Shown: piece by piece, positions 22,835 through 34,779 of the stretch
Numbering within the stretch: the first letter of the stretch is position 1
How the letters are laid out: the number at the start of each line of letters is the position of its first letter
Assembly (NCBI GenBank): GCA_012184525.1
Contig: WOFQ01000027.1
Location: forward strand, 186,001-250,000
Source: Xenoacremonium recifei
Taxonomy: Eukaryota > Ascomycota > Sordariomycetes > Hypocreales > Nectriaceae
Direction of reading: 5' to 3'
DNA length: 64,000 nucleotides
Position numbers and translations under genes: made by a program
The notes under the pieces: generated by a model
What the model saw: only the letters and a program-made list of their open reading frames with translations
The model's database searches: none
Told to the model about the DNA's origin: nothing

Positions 22835-23133
22835 GTTCATTCCAGCTTAGAGTCCTAATGGGATCTGCTGTGAATGTAACTACAACATTGCGGTCTTGAG
22901 TTTTGTTTTGAAAGGGAAGGCAACAAAAAAGAACATTTGGAACCAGCGAGACTTCCTGAGTCTATAAATAATTTTTTTATATTTTATGTGACTTGCATTC
23001 GCTCGCTGGGGGTCAAGAATTATGAGTAGACACAATATCAGTGAGACTCCAGATGTGAATCGACACTCAAACTCAAGTTTATAGCCTTCTAAAATGATTG
23101 AAGGGCATAGGTCACCACGTCCCAAGGATACAT

Positions 23134-23916
23134 TTAATCTATTCGCACCATTTTCATGCTCTCAGGGGTTGGGTTAAGCTCAGAGGCCTGTATTTCCCTC
23201 CCTGTGATAGTAGTCTTATTGAGAAGGTGGACTTTATCAAAGCTGACAGTAAAGTCTTGCCCACACCATTCACAATGCCCAGCAATATCCTTCCCGTGTG
23301 CTGTCTCTGGGGCCCCTTCGACGAGAATAGATAACAGACTCATCAGCTTCTCCCTCCAGTCGACATGAAGAAAGTCAAAAAACTGATGCTCACAAACCCT
23401 CAGCCTTCCCATATGATTAGTTCAAACTTGTCCTCCAAGCCGCTTGGGGCAGTACTGATATTCCAACCCTATACTCCCTAAAGTAACTTCTGGGATAGCT
23501 CAAATGAAGACCCGACGATAGTCTTGACCACTGGGTAAGTCATTCGGATAGAAAGAACAATCGTGCAGAGCGAGAAGCTTGCTGAATTGTTGCTCCTGTC
23601 CAAAGCTATAATAATAGCACCCTATGAATCCACTTTCTTTAAGACAGGCTTCTCGCTCGTGAGAACATGCCGTTTCCAGCGGCGTACCCGGGCCACCAGA
23701 CTCCAGAACGGGTTGCAACTGCATACAGATCTCGCAGGCCCAGTAATCCCGTCTATAGTGGGCGAGTTGATGAAGATATCTAACAGCATCTTCGCCCTGG
23801 AGCTCGCGGGGTGGAAGGATGCTAGGAAGAGGAGGTAGCTGCTCTGGTTGTGTTGGACCCCTGCGCCTTCTGAGGACGGAGATTGCTCTCCAAATCGCCC
23901 GGCAACGCTCTCCCAT
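23134..23916 (-). pseudogene. Degraded paralogue of the 21974-22834 gene
   Basis: Starting MGERCRAIWRAIS at 23916, it aligns along its whole length with the intact copy: RYLHQLAHYRRDYWACEICMQLQP, TPLETACSHEREACL, GQDYRRVFI, then MGRLRVCEHQFFDFLHVDWRE and HCEWCGQDFTVSF. Between GQDYRRVFI and MGRL there are two in-frame TGA codons (near 23500 and 23424), and the intervening segment matches the intact copy only after a frame change (REYRVGI versus REYRFSR). No splice sites would remove the stops. It is therefore probably a pseudogene, or two fragments. Confidence 0.7.
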
Positions 23917-23958
23917 AATTTTCACAGTGGTTGACGCGAGTGTGAAGTGATTAATCAT

Positions 23959-24623
23959 CTCAATCTGAGGGATTGATTTGAGGCGTGTCTGGGAGACCAG
24001 GCCGAGGGTGGTTAGGTGGCAGCGTTGTAACAGCTATGAAGGATGGAAGAACCCGAAAGAAGTAGCTACGGTTTGTTTATACCTGTATCAAAAAAGAAAA
24101 GTTAATGATGATTTTGGTCAACAAGGTATTCAGCCACGAGAATTCCGCCATTGAACGTAACTTTCGATATCCCGTAGCCGTGGCTTGTCCACACACTTAA
24201 GTGGTGTTAAGCCTGCGTATGATATTCACATGATCCAGGATGGCACCTTGACTGGGAACTAGTCGAATCTCTGGGTTCATATGACAAACGAGCCTACGCA
24301 AACCTGCTGTTCTGAATTTTTGATCTCATTGCTTTTCAATGTTCTGGTGTGGGAATAATTCGAGTTGTGTAGCGCTTGAAAAATAAGTACACTTGATAAG
24401 ACCGAATGATTACTTGACGACATGACATGGAAGACCCAACCTGGCCGGTACATGTTTACTTCTTGTTTCATCGAACCAATGGCCGACGCCGCGACAAGGA
24501 TCTGATTGGGCACCTCGCCGTGCTGCGCCGGCTTCAGAGACCAATAAAATCCCAATCCCAACTCTCCCCCGAGGCCTCAGACAATAAACAGATTTTCTGC
24601 CTGATCGCGCCCGCGCCCTCGAC
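23959..24623. other. Intergenic region
   Basis: About 660 bases between divergently transcribed genes, presumably the promoter of the NACHT gene. No other feature seen. Confidence 0.4.
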
Positions 24624-24638
24624 GTGTCGCCGCACAGG

Positions 24639-27384
24639 ATGGATATGCCGCTCAGTCTTTGGGGCAGAGCATATTGCAATGTCCCCGAGGAAGTACAGCA
24701 CTGGCTCTCCGAGCTTGAGCAGCCTCAACATGGAGCCGCACATTCGACCCATCTCACCAACCAGCAACTGATTGACCAGCTCTTGGAGCAGGTGGCGCAG
24801 AAGAAAGACGAAGTAGAGTCCAGTCGCAGCAAATGGACAGTCAAGGTCGGCACCCGCAGGCTGGAGGTTAGAAAATACTTCAACAACACCATTCACTGGA
24901 TCGACAGATTTAGACATATCGGCGATGTTGCCACTTCCTACGATCCTGTCCATGCTGCACTCCCATGGGCTGCTTTCCGCCTAGCACTCAAGGTGATATT
25001 TCACGAGCAGCTCAACGATCATTCCTTCAATGACTAATTGTTTTCTTTGATAGGCCGTTGTCGCAGAAAAAGAGCACGGCGATGCTGTTCTCAAGCTGCT
25101 TTCGGCGATACCGCGTTTCCTCTTCTCCGGCCAAGTGTTGGAGATGCTTTATAAACCAGGCTCTTTGAAAATCACGGATGTGTCGGGCATGATCGAGACT
25201 GATCACAAAGCTCTCGACGGATTGCACGAAGATATAGTTGCCCTCTATTGCGGAGTTTTGAAGGCCATGTACTTTTGCTTCACTTTCTTCGAGAGCAACG
25301 GGGTCAAACGGAAGGTGAGGGCGTTTTTCGAGTCATCTAAGCCAGCAGATATCTTGGAGGAAGTGGAATTACAACACAGGAATCTTCTGAGCCGTGGAGA
25401 CATGTGTGAGAAGATATTCAGGGCGCGACTATCGGATGACTCTTTGTCTCTCCTCCAGAAATATCAGACAACCATGAATGAGATCAGAGACCAGGCTTCC
25501 CAGATTCTGGTGTGGATGGAGGATAAGGAGCGCCTCGATACGTTGGAAGAAATTTCTGCTCTGCGATTCATGGCACATCATCGAGACGTCAGTCTCAGAC
25601 GAACCAAAACGACATGCGAGTGGATTCTGCAACGACAATTCTTCACGGAGTGGTTGGATGGAAGTACACCAATTGCCGTCTTGTATGGGGAGCGTAAGTG
25701 ACCCCAGTCTCTTGGAATCATTCTTTTCACTGAAATTCTGGCAGCCGGCGCCGGGAAGACATTTCTTATGTCAAAGATCGTCGACCATGCCTTGCAAAGC
25801 GCGAAACAAGACGAAGCAGTAGCATTTTTCTACTGCAAAAGGGACTATGACACCCGAAGAACCCCAGAGAACATTCTGCGTAGTCTTTTACGTCAGCTCT
25901 CTGCTTGCGTTGGCCAAGACAAACTTGGATTGATCCATCCTGCCGTCAGAGGTCTACCCAAAAGGCTGCGTGCCGAGGGTTCAGCTTTCGACGCGCTGAC
26001 TTGCAAGACCTTAATGGGCGTTATTGTGAAGGATTATTCAAGAATCACGATTCTACTTGATGCTCTCGACGAGTGCGACAGATCTACGCGAAAGGAGCTC
26101 ATGGAGATACTTAGCGACTTGGCCCGGGAACACAACCACCTTCGCCTCATGTTCTCAAGCCGGACTGACGATGACATTTGTCGTCATTTCCAATCCGAAC
26201 CTGCCATCGAGATACAGTCCACGGACAATGAAGGGGACATACGTACTTTCACGCAAGAGTCGTTATCAAAAGAAACTCGCTGGCAAGGGTTAGCCACGGA
26301 GCTTCAACGAGAAATCGAAGCCGTTCTGCAGGCAGGAAGTCAGGGAATGTTTCAATGGGCCGCACTTCAGGTTCAGCGACTAAGAGAACTCCGTGTTTGG
26401 AATGAATCCAATATCAGAGAACAACTCCGGACTGTTCCAAAAGGTCTTGATGGCGCTTACGACATGATCTGGAACAGCATCAAGCAGATGCCAGATTACG
26501 AGCAGAAAATGGCCATGCGGGCATTCCAATGGGTTCTCTGCGCGTACCGGCCTCTCACGACTGAGGAGATCTCTGTGGCTATGATGATTGACCCAGATTC
26601 TGATAGCCTTGATAGTGTGGAGAGGCTTCCACGGGAAGTCATCCTTAGTGTCTGTGGCAACCTTCTCCGTTACGACCAAACTTTGGAAGTTTGGGGATTC
26701 TGTCACTTGTCGGCTAGCGAATACGTCAAGAAATATCATTATGACAAGCTCACGGCGCATCTTTTGGTTGCCATGTCGAGTTTGAAATATCTCATTGCAT
26801 ACCTGCCAGAAAAGGGAAACGGTCGGTTGAGAGACTCCCCTAACAGAGCCATCAACCCCATTGGTGTGCACAGCGCCTACATCTGTTGCTATGTCCTCCA
26901 GCATGCAAAAAAGCTCGATGATTTAGCAACGGAGGAGTCAAGGCTTGTATCGCTTTTGAAGACCTTTCTAGGTTCAGTCCAGAAACCCAGTGTTGCTTAT
27001 AAGCATTGGATAGATGAGGCTGAAAAAGCCATTTCTAACCGACGTGAGGAGAGTTGGCTCCTAATTTCGGGGTGTCCAAGGGATTCACCCCTGTCGGCAA
27101 TGGCCACGTTTGGTCTGTTCAACTCGCTTAGAGCCTTGTGGGAAGGGGCGACGCTACGCCAACTCAATGCTAAAGGGTGGTCCAATCCTTTGCTCAGCCC
27201 TTTGTTCTTGGCTACCGTATACAGGAATGAAGCCATCTGCCATTATCTCATTCAGAGAGGAGTGTCAATCGACGATAACAGCCGGTCTTGCTTGTCCTGG
27301 GCAACAGACTATCATGATGAAAGCACTCCTTGGGTTGCTGGCGACCTTTCCGCTTGGATGGATGGATTTCGGAAGATATGCTAG
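24639..27384 (+). CDS. NACHT-domain STAND protein (NLR-like)
   Basis: Three exons (24639-24992, 25054-25693, 25745-27384) give 877 residues. The N-terminal 290 residues are a helical fungal NACHT-associated region (IGDVATSYDPVHAALPWAAF, an all-helical block). The second splice restores the Walker A motif as GEPGAGKTFLMSK; Walker B is ILLDALDEC, with the sensor-like LRLMFSSR after it. The rest contains the winged-helix-type segment common to this family (AMRAFQWVLCAYRPLTTEEI). No clear ankyrin or WD repeats follow; the C-terminus has at most a weak ankyrin-like stretch (LSPLFLATVYRNEAICHYLI). Such proteins act as ligand-triggered switches in fungal self/non-self recognition. An ATG at 24624 would add five residues. 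Confidence 0.88.
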
Positions 27385-28168
27385 GGCCAAACATGGGTGG
27401 AACTAGTAAATGAATAGTTCGCCTCAATATGAAAACTTGAGATATCCCAGCGACGGTGCTCCGTAATTGATTCAAAGAGAAATCTAGGAACTACGCCGGG
27501 TCCTACAAAAAATGATTTTGTAGGTATCATTATTAATAGGACCTCATAGATCTTTGACGTAGGTCTAGCCTCGAGTCCCTTGGTGAAACACAACATAACT
27601 AATAACAAGAAAGCTTTTGGAGTGCCTCTCTTCTCGTAGGACCTCAGGTATGCCGCTGCGAGCAGTCCGCCGGCGTGAATCAAACTTAGCGACTTACTCC
27701 TCCGTCTATCTCCACGACACTGGTCGACATTATCACTGTTGCATATGTGTTTGCGATTAGATAAGTATCATGCTCGTTCCTTACCAAGATCGCCGACTCG
27801 GCAGTGTGCTGGCGCTCTCCTGATGTTACACCCTGCTTTGACGAAGAATGAACAAATTATGCATCAAAAAACCATTGTGCATATAAGAAATATTAGGTAT
27901 TCAAGGCTTATGGTGGTTGAAAGAGGAAGGTTTGTGCCTTACGGAAGTACGGAGAAGCTTTGGTGGGGTTCTTCCGTCCCATGCAAGCCCCACTCCCCGG
28001 CCGCCCCGAACTCGGGATCGTCTCGACCTTCACCTCAACATCAACTTCACCTCCGAACCTCACACGCCAACTTTCCCGTCCACGTGACGCCTCACCTCCG
28101 CCTCTCCGCGCTGACCAAGTGTCTTCTTCTCCTCTCTTTCTCCTCCATCACTCCATCCATCTCTCAAC
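27385..28168. other. Intergenic region / ubc7 promoter
   Basis: About 780 bases; the last 150 are pyrimidine-rich (CT/CA tracts), typical of highly expressed fungal promoters. A minus-strand frame at 27381-27683 has no recognisable product. Confidence 0.4.
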
Positions 28169-28728
28169 ATGGCGCAGTCCACCGCCCACCGTCGCCTCCT
28201 CCAAGAATACCGCGCCCTCACCAACAACCCGCCCGAGGGCATCACCGCCGGCCCCGTCTCCGAAGACGACCTTCTGCACTGGGAATGTCTGATCCAAGGC
28301 CCCGAGGGCACGCCGTTTGAGGGCGGTGTCTTTCCCGCTGAGCTCAAGTTCCCGAAGGACTACCCGCTGGCGCCGCCGTCGATGAAGTTCCTCGCCGACG
28401 TCTGGCACCCGAACGGTACGTCGCCTCTCTCCTTAGACCAACTAGGAACTCCTACTAATGCGATGATCCCCCAGTATATCCCAGCGGCCTCGTCTGCATC
28501 TCCATCCTCCACCCCCCCGGCGACGACCCCAACCACTACGAACACGCCTCTGAGCGCTGGTCGCCCATCCAATCCGTCGAGAAGATCCTCATCTCCGTCA
28601 TGAGCATGCTGGCCGAGCCCAACGACGAGAGTCCCGCCAATGTCGAAGCCGCCAAGATGTGGCGCGAGCGGAGAGCCGAGTACGAGAACAAGGTGCGCGA
28701 CGGCGTGCGGAGGATGCTGGGGCTGTAG
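28169..28728 (+). CDS. ubc7: Ubiquitin-conjugating enzyme E2, Ubc7 type
   Basis: Two exons (28169-28415 and 28475-28728) give 166 residues, the full E2 fold. Signatures are AGPVSEDDLLHWECLI, KDYPLAPPSMKFL, the HPN motif, and the active-site cysteine in VYPSGLVCISILHPPGDDPN. The acidic insertion after the active site (PGDDPNHYEHASERW) is the mark of the Ubc7/UBE2G class, which extends ubiquitin chains in ER-associated degradation. The intron sits inside the HPN/VYP junction (donor GTACGT, acceptor CCCCCAG). Confidence 0.95.
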
Positions 28729-29003
28729 CCATGTCTATATGACCCCCCTGTGTGAGGAATCCAAAGCAAGGAGTATGGCGTCACATTGTATTGTTTTCAG
28801 AATGGCTGGGAGGCTAGTAAGAGGGGGGTTTCAGGGTTTCAAATTTCTAGAAATCAAGCAATGCCTGGATCGCAGCTTGAATGCTGGCGTCTCCGTCTCT
28901 CCCTCGCTCCGTGATAGATCGAACGCCCGCCCGCTCTCTACATTTCGGGGTAAATGCCATGTCTAATGCCGTCATCTCGCTCTACATGAATTTCTGTCGT
29001 TCC

Positions 29004-31774
29004 TCATAGCCCGTTCTCCGCCTTGAACTTGTCCCAGCTCTCGTTAAGCGTGCTAAACACCAGGCCTGCAATCAGCCTGACCTCTGTGGTCGCGTCCTGT
29101 GGCAACTGTATCGAGGGTCAGCACATTTGTTTGTAATAGTCTAGAACAATACGCAACATACCTTGTCGGGGTGAGTCTTGGCAATGGCCTTCATGTAGTT
29201 GATCTTGACCTTGTTTGCCATGACCAGCTCATGCAATCCGACCTTCTTCCACCCGCTGTTCTCCCACAGGACTTGATCAAGGCTTCCGAGCAAAGCTCTA
29301 AGATTGTCTCTCTTTCCGTCACGCCACGCTGAAATCTTCGCATCCACCTTCTCCGAAAGCGCAAACTTCTCATCGTCCTCCCTCGCAGCCGCTTCATTCG
29401 CCTCGCGTAGCCTTGTCACGGCCTCAGAGCTCTTCTGCGGCGCCAGGCTCGCGGTAGCCGAGGGTTTAGGCCGGGGCCTGGCTGCAGTTGGTCTGGGAGT
29501 TGCCTTGGGCTTGGGTGTCAGAGCATTCTGGCATCGCTGACGACCCTTGATAGCATTAGGGCCTCCAACACCACCCTGGACGCAAAGCTGCCACACCGCA
29601 CCGGCATCAGCCCACTTCTCCATCTGCTCGAGAGCTTCGGCTTTGCGACTGAGTGCCTTGCCGTAGAGATCCTTCATATCACGATTCTCGTCCATGCCGT
29701 TTTCACCCTTCACAGCAACGACTTCACCTTGGCCATTGCTAGGGCCGATGATCTTTAGCGCATGGTCAGCATCTTCAACAGCCTGCTTAGGCTCGCCGGT
29801 CTTTAGCGCTGTCAAGGCACGATTTGTAAGAAGAACGATGAGCAGAGGATGGGTTGAAGGAACAACGGAGAGCGAATTCGAGTATGAGGCGTGAGCAGCA
29901 GCAAAATCGCCACGCTTGAAGTGCGCAGTGCCTTCCAGGCGATGCTTTGTAGATCTCTGCAGCGCACCTGGATCGATTGGCGGGATTTGTCGAGCTGGTT
30001 TAGGACTCGGGGTTGGAGCTGGCGAGGGCCTCTTGACCGGTTGTGGTGTCGATCGCTGAGCAGGGCGTTGAGGGAGTGACTGCGCCTGTCTTTGAGGCTG
30101 AGGTGGAAGTTCTTGCGTATTGAATAACAGATCCGGCTCTGGCTCTGGCTTCTTAGGCTCAGGGGGAGGCGCCGCGGCCGCGGCCGGGGAGGGCTGAGGA
30201 GTCCTTCGCCTTCGGTTCGGACTGCTATATGAGCCGATATCGTCATCGGCTGCTAGACGATTGAGCCGTGACTTTGCATCCATGGGCACTTGCTGTTGCC
30301 ACCTCGGCACCGGGCTCGCCCGACTTCCAGCAGAGTGCGCAGGGGATGGGCCTCTGGACTGGGTTTGTGATGGTCGTGATGGTTCTGCTGTTGGCCTGCT
30401 GTTGGTTCGTCGAGGCTGTGGTCGGCCGCCGTTTTCCAGTGCAAATGCCTCGTCGGTAGCCTCAGGGGTGCTTCCAGTGGTCTTTCTCGAACCCTGAGTC
30501 TGAGCAAGTTGGGCATCCCGCATCCACTTAGGCTGACTGGGATCCCCCTCATGCTGGAAATCGGCTACAGCCTTCTGGATGCTCTTCTGTCCCGTCTTCC
30601 AGAGCGAGTTGGCGGTTTTGAAGAGACTGTTCCCCATCGCAGCAGCTTGTTTCGCCAGGTCCGGCTCGCCTCGCGCAGGTGACTTCCCACCGTTTCGCTG
30701 CGCCCGGCTTGATGAGTTCGTGGACGAACTTCGTCCTTGGGCCTTCTCCTTGGCCTTCCGGTGCGCATCGTCTAACAGCCAGTTGGCAGCGGCCTGAACG
30801 TTCGTTCCTGCGCCGCTCTCGACAATACCCCGGCGAGCATCCTCCGGGGAGAATCCGTAGCCTACCAGTTGCTCTACAGCCCGATCAAATGGGTCTTGAG
30901 CTGACCGTGGTTTTCGTTTTGGTGGAGGCGCCGGTTGCTCATCAGAGGAGCTCGACTCATCGTCCTCGATGGGCTTGCCTGGCTCTGGTTGAGATGCTGG
31001 TTGCTTCCGCTGAAACTCTGCGACCGGCCGTCCCAAGTCCCCGAGGAAATCGTCATCGTCGGCGACTGGTTGGTTGACTGGAGGAGCAGAAGCGCTCTTC
31101 ATCTCGTTCAGGCCAAAGGGGTCATCGTCATCCGCCGCAAAACCACCTGAACCTGAATCTCCTTTTGCCCAGGCGCTGGGGTCACTGAGATCCATCGGCG
31201 CAGAGGCCTGTACCGTGTTCGACGGCGTCGATCGTGCGGATTCGGGAGGAGGATAGTGGCTCGCCTTGTCGACTTTGGTATCTCGGTTGAACGCAGCGAA
31301 GAGATCGTCGTCATCTTTGGCGGTCGTGTGCGAGGTCGGCGGGGGTTGGAAAGCGGCATTCTGCTGCTGTACGGCTGGGCTCGTAGACGCCCCTCGGCTC
31401 CCCAACGCATCCCAGAACTGTCCATTCCCAAACTGCGCCTCGGTCTGCTTCCTGCGCTCCTCCTCCTTTTTGCGTTTCTCCTCCTCTAGCTGGGCCTGTC
31501 GCTCGGCTAAGCTCAGATTCTGTTTCGCCTTCGCCGGTCCAAAGTTCATGAGGTTGCTGAAGCTGTCCTGAGCTGGCTTCGCGGGAGCTGTCTGTGCTGC
31601 CTGCGGTGCCGCAGAAGATCCCGAGCCCTGCCCCGACAAAGGCGTGTTGCGTCCTGAGCCAAAGGGAGGTGGTGATGGGCGATATGACATGTAGGAGGGG
31701 TTCCCTACAGGAGGCGCCTTCGGCTGGGCGCCGGTCGGTTTGGACGACCAATCGAGGCCCGAGAGATCATCCAT
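29004..31774 (-). CDS. swa2: Auxilin-like J-domain protein (Swa2 type)
   Basis: Two exons (31774-29162 and 29105-29004) give 904 residues. In order: a disordered N-terminus (MDDLSGLDWSSK) with DPFGL/DLF-type short motifs that in homologues bind clathrin or adaptors; a charged coiled-coil stretch (LAERQAQLEEEKRKKEEER); a UBA domain (RAVEQLVGYGFSPEDARRGI near residue 300); a long Ser/Pro/Gln linker; TPR repeats (KHRLEGTAHFKRGDFAAAHA onward); and a C-terminal J domain with HPDK. The intron falls immediately after HPDK and the last exon completes the domain (FSTLNESWDKFKAENGL). The protein recruits Hsp70 to uncoat clathrin vesicles. Confidence 0.95.
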
Positions 31775-32444
31775 GGCGGGAAGATGGCGGATTATCGGAA
31801 CTCAGCGCTCATTCCAGGAGTTGTGCCAGTTTGACGCATCGTCAAGCTGCTTGGTTGAAGGTGGAGGGACCCGCGATCCAGGGGCCGATCCGTGTCTAGA
31901 CCTGAGGCGCTTTGTGGCTGAGACCAGCGTAAGTGGCTGAGACAGGTCACATGATACCAGCTGATTCCAGAAAGAAAGGAGACATCTCACCTCAGATGAC
32001 AGCGAATTAAAGGGCAGTAGCAACAGAAAGATTTCTAGTCTAGAGAGACATGCTTATGAACGTATTACTGATATTAATATTTCTTTTTCCAACTCTCAAA
32101 AAATAGCTATTTCTCATTCACTATTAAACCCCAGAAAGCGCTGTTTGGGCCTGCTGCGTTTAACTTGCTCAATGTGGCCTTGAATAAACGCATGTACTCT
32201 GTGACAATAAAGTCTTGGCTGATTGTAAATTTCCTCTAAGATCTAGGAATGCAGATTCTCATCCCCAGACAGTTGATAACAGTTTGCGTAGATTTAGTAG
32301 GACGAACATTGATCAGAAGCTGGATGATGATGATTATATTTATCATCCTTCTACCTCTCTCTTGACGGCTCTCATCGCGCTCGATAAAAAACCCCAAGAC
32401 AAGTCTCGCGCAAAAACCAGACAGAAGTAACAGTATATATGTGT
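31775..32444. other. Intergenic region
   Basis: About 670 bases between the auxilin start and the 3' end of the second methyltransferase. It is AT-rich; small frames on both strands are not convincing. Confidence 0.45.
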
Positions 32445-33951
32445 CTACGATGGTTTCCTTCCCCATATGAAGTAAGCTGGAATATAAATATGTATACTTG
32501 GATCTTTCAGATCTTTCTTCACCTTAGCAATGAAGATCTGGATTTCAGCTTCAGTCCAACCAAGAATGCGCTCAAAAACAGCCGGCGTATAGGACTCGAC
32601 TGCTTTTATTTGCTGTATACCCTGGTACATGCCGAGCTCTTTGAGCTTGGGATCTTTTGCCCATGCGCCAATGGGCACCTAAACCGAAGTATTAATACCT
32701 AGAGACTAGAAGATCTGTGAAAGAGAAAATAGACGAAGAGTATTACTGACCTTACGGATTTCCTGCTGCACATCTACGAATCCCGCAGCTTCTATCTTTT
32801 GTTTCCACTCGATAGCACAATCGAGAGGCTTGCCAAATTTGGCCAGACCATCACACAAAGTCTTCAGCCAAAATTGGGCACTTTCCGCCTTCTCATGAGT
32901 ACCATCATCAGAGAAGAACCGTGTGTAAGCAGCCTGTATCTCGAAGTAACCACCTGGGTTCAAGTGCTGGAACGCCTGGCGGAACAATTTATCTTGATCG
33001 CTTATGCATCCTTCTAGTTCCCGAGCGTGGATGTAGTCGAATCCCTTCCGGTATGGCCAATCCGATTCGAAATCGTCGACTTCAAAGACGCAGTTTGGAG
33101 GCACCCTACACGAAAGCAATTAGTTCACTGGTGTCAGAATAGCGCGAAAAAACACCATACCATCCAGGTTGAATGGGGCTTAGGTCAGTCCCAACTACTT
33201 CTGCAGACGGGTATTCGCTTTAGTCCAAAAGGTCAGTACGTTTGCGAATTGCTGAAGGTGGAGGAGCCGCTGTTAAAGAGTCTTACTCTGCAAAGTCCAT
33301 GGCCCAGATTCCCGTTCCAGTGCCTATGTCAAGCACCCGCTGAGGGTCACGAGCAATAGGTGCAAGAAACAATTCGCCTCTAAGTATCAAACGAAATATG
33401 TGATGCACTAGGTCCATCCTATCTTGCTCTTCTTGGTCATTCGGCTTTCACGTCAACTTAGCTTCTTCCGGTTCTTGCCCTAGTCGTAATCGAGAACATA
33501 CCACCAAATAGGTGCCTTCGCGAAACGCATGATAGCGACGTCCATTCTACATCGTTGTTAGTCCCTGTTAGTATTCAGATGTTTGGCGCGAACCTCATAT
33601 CTAGAAAGGAGCACGTGGATCCCAGTCAGGACTGTATGTCGAATTTTGAGCTAGTGGGGTGACGTACTTGTAGTTTATAACGCTCGAGGCGAGAGATGTT
33701 CGAAAGCTAGCTGACCCTTCTCTAGGGTTCGTTAGGTACCGGTAGTCTAGGTTCTATGAGCCCGAACATACGAATCATTGTAAAGTGAATCGTCGTCTAG
33801 AGGACGATCCTAGAAGAACCGACGTCAACACAGGAGACGTAGCACATCGTATGACCCGGAGGGAGGTGCTTACATCGGCCTGAAGGGGATCCTCAGTGAG
33901 GGCCTCCTGTAACTGGGTTGCTGGAAGGTTGGATTCTGTTTCTTCCGCCAT
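32445..33951 (-). CDS. LaeA-like SAM-dependent methyltransferase, nine exons
   Basis: I rebuilt nine exons: 33951-33874, 33809-33772, 33706-33668, 33600-33594 (7 bases), 33546-33502, 33444-33287, 33217-33161, 33105-32751 and 32678-32445. They total 1,011 bases, or 336 residues. The product reads MAEETESNLPATQ, then SSVINYKYENGRRYHAFREG, YLVPNDQEEQDRMDLVHH, the SAM motif RVLDIGTGTGIWAMDFA, EVVGTDLSPIQPGW, VPPNCVFEVDDFESDW, HLNPGGYFEIQ, and ends FIWGRKPS, the usual end of the family. The exon of only 7 bases restores YEN exactly. Family members are often found in or near secondary-metabolism clusters, as here beside the aspartate-pathway genes; the substrate is unknown. Confidence 0.88.
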
Positions 33952-34779
33952 CGAAAAAGCTCAAAGATTGTGAAACGGAATATCGCATATAGCAAACGAC
34001 GGAAAGGTGGACGCGGAAGCTATAAACCCCGCGTTTTATTTTGCCTTTTTCTGCCCTCGACACGTCACAGGGCGGTGTACGGAGTAGCATACGCATTGGG
34101 AACTCGACCTACCTCATTGAGAAATATTTACCCCGCTCGTTATGAACCATAATGGGTTTCGAGAGCAATCACGCGGGCTTGCTAGGTGGTATCGACGGGG
34201 GTCGCGGAAGCAGAAGCCGGTCCGCGTAACGACAAGGGCGGATACAGCCTAAAGGTCAGCCAAGAGAAATTGAACCACGAGAAGGGCTCGTGCGAGAAAT
34301 TGATTCGTACGCATGGGCGTTGTCCGAAAAACTGACTTCCATTAAAACGACCAGAATCTAACTATAGCCACTCACCGCCAGACCAGGCTTCGACCACTAA
34401 GATTGGGATGCTGAACACTGAGAGGATCTGGCTTTCAGTTAGGCCCGTGACATGGGACAAGAGGGGCTGGAAACGTGAAGAGCAAGAAGTGTTGGTTGGG
34501 GGACGACGGGTGGATATATTTGTTGCCTGTGAGCCCACCGAGGCCGGGGTGTATATATCGCGCGCGACTCAGATGAGCCAGGATCGCCGGTCAACCGAGG
34601 GAATCGGGGTGTCCCGCTCGCAGCTTGAATCCTAGTTTGGAATCTTGTCATAATATTGACTAGCTGTACGGAGTAAGCCTTTAACACTTAGAGCTAAGGC
34701 TATTAATCCGCATTCATTACTCGGTAATTGGTTACTATGAGATGTATTGTAGTTTTACCTACGGCTGAATGGACACATG
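33952..34779. other. Intergenic region, cluster left edge
   Basis: About 830 bases between the methyltransferase start and the 3' end of the aspartate-semialdehyde dehydrogenase. No gene seen. Confidence 0.4.
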
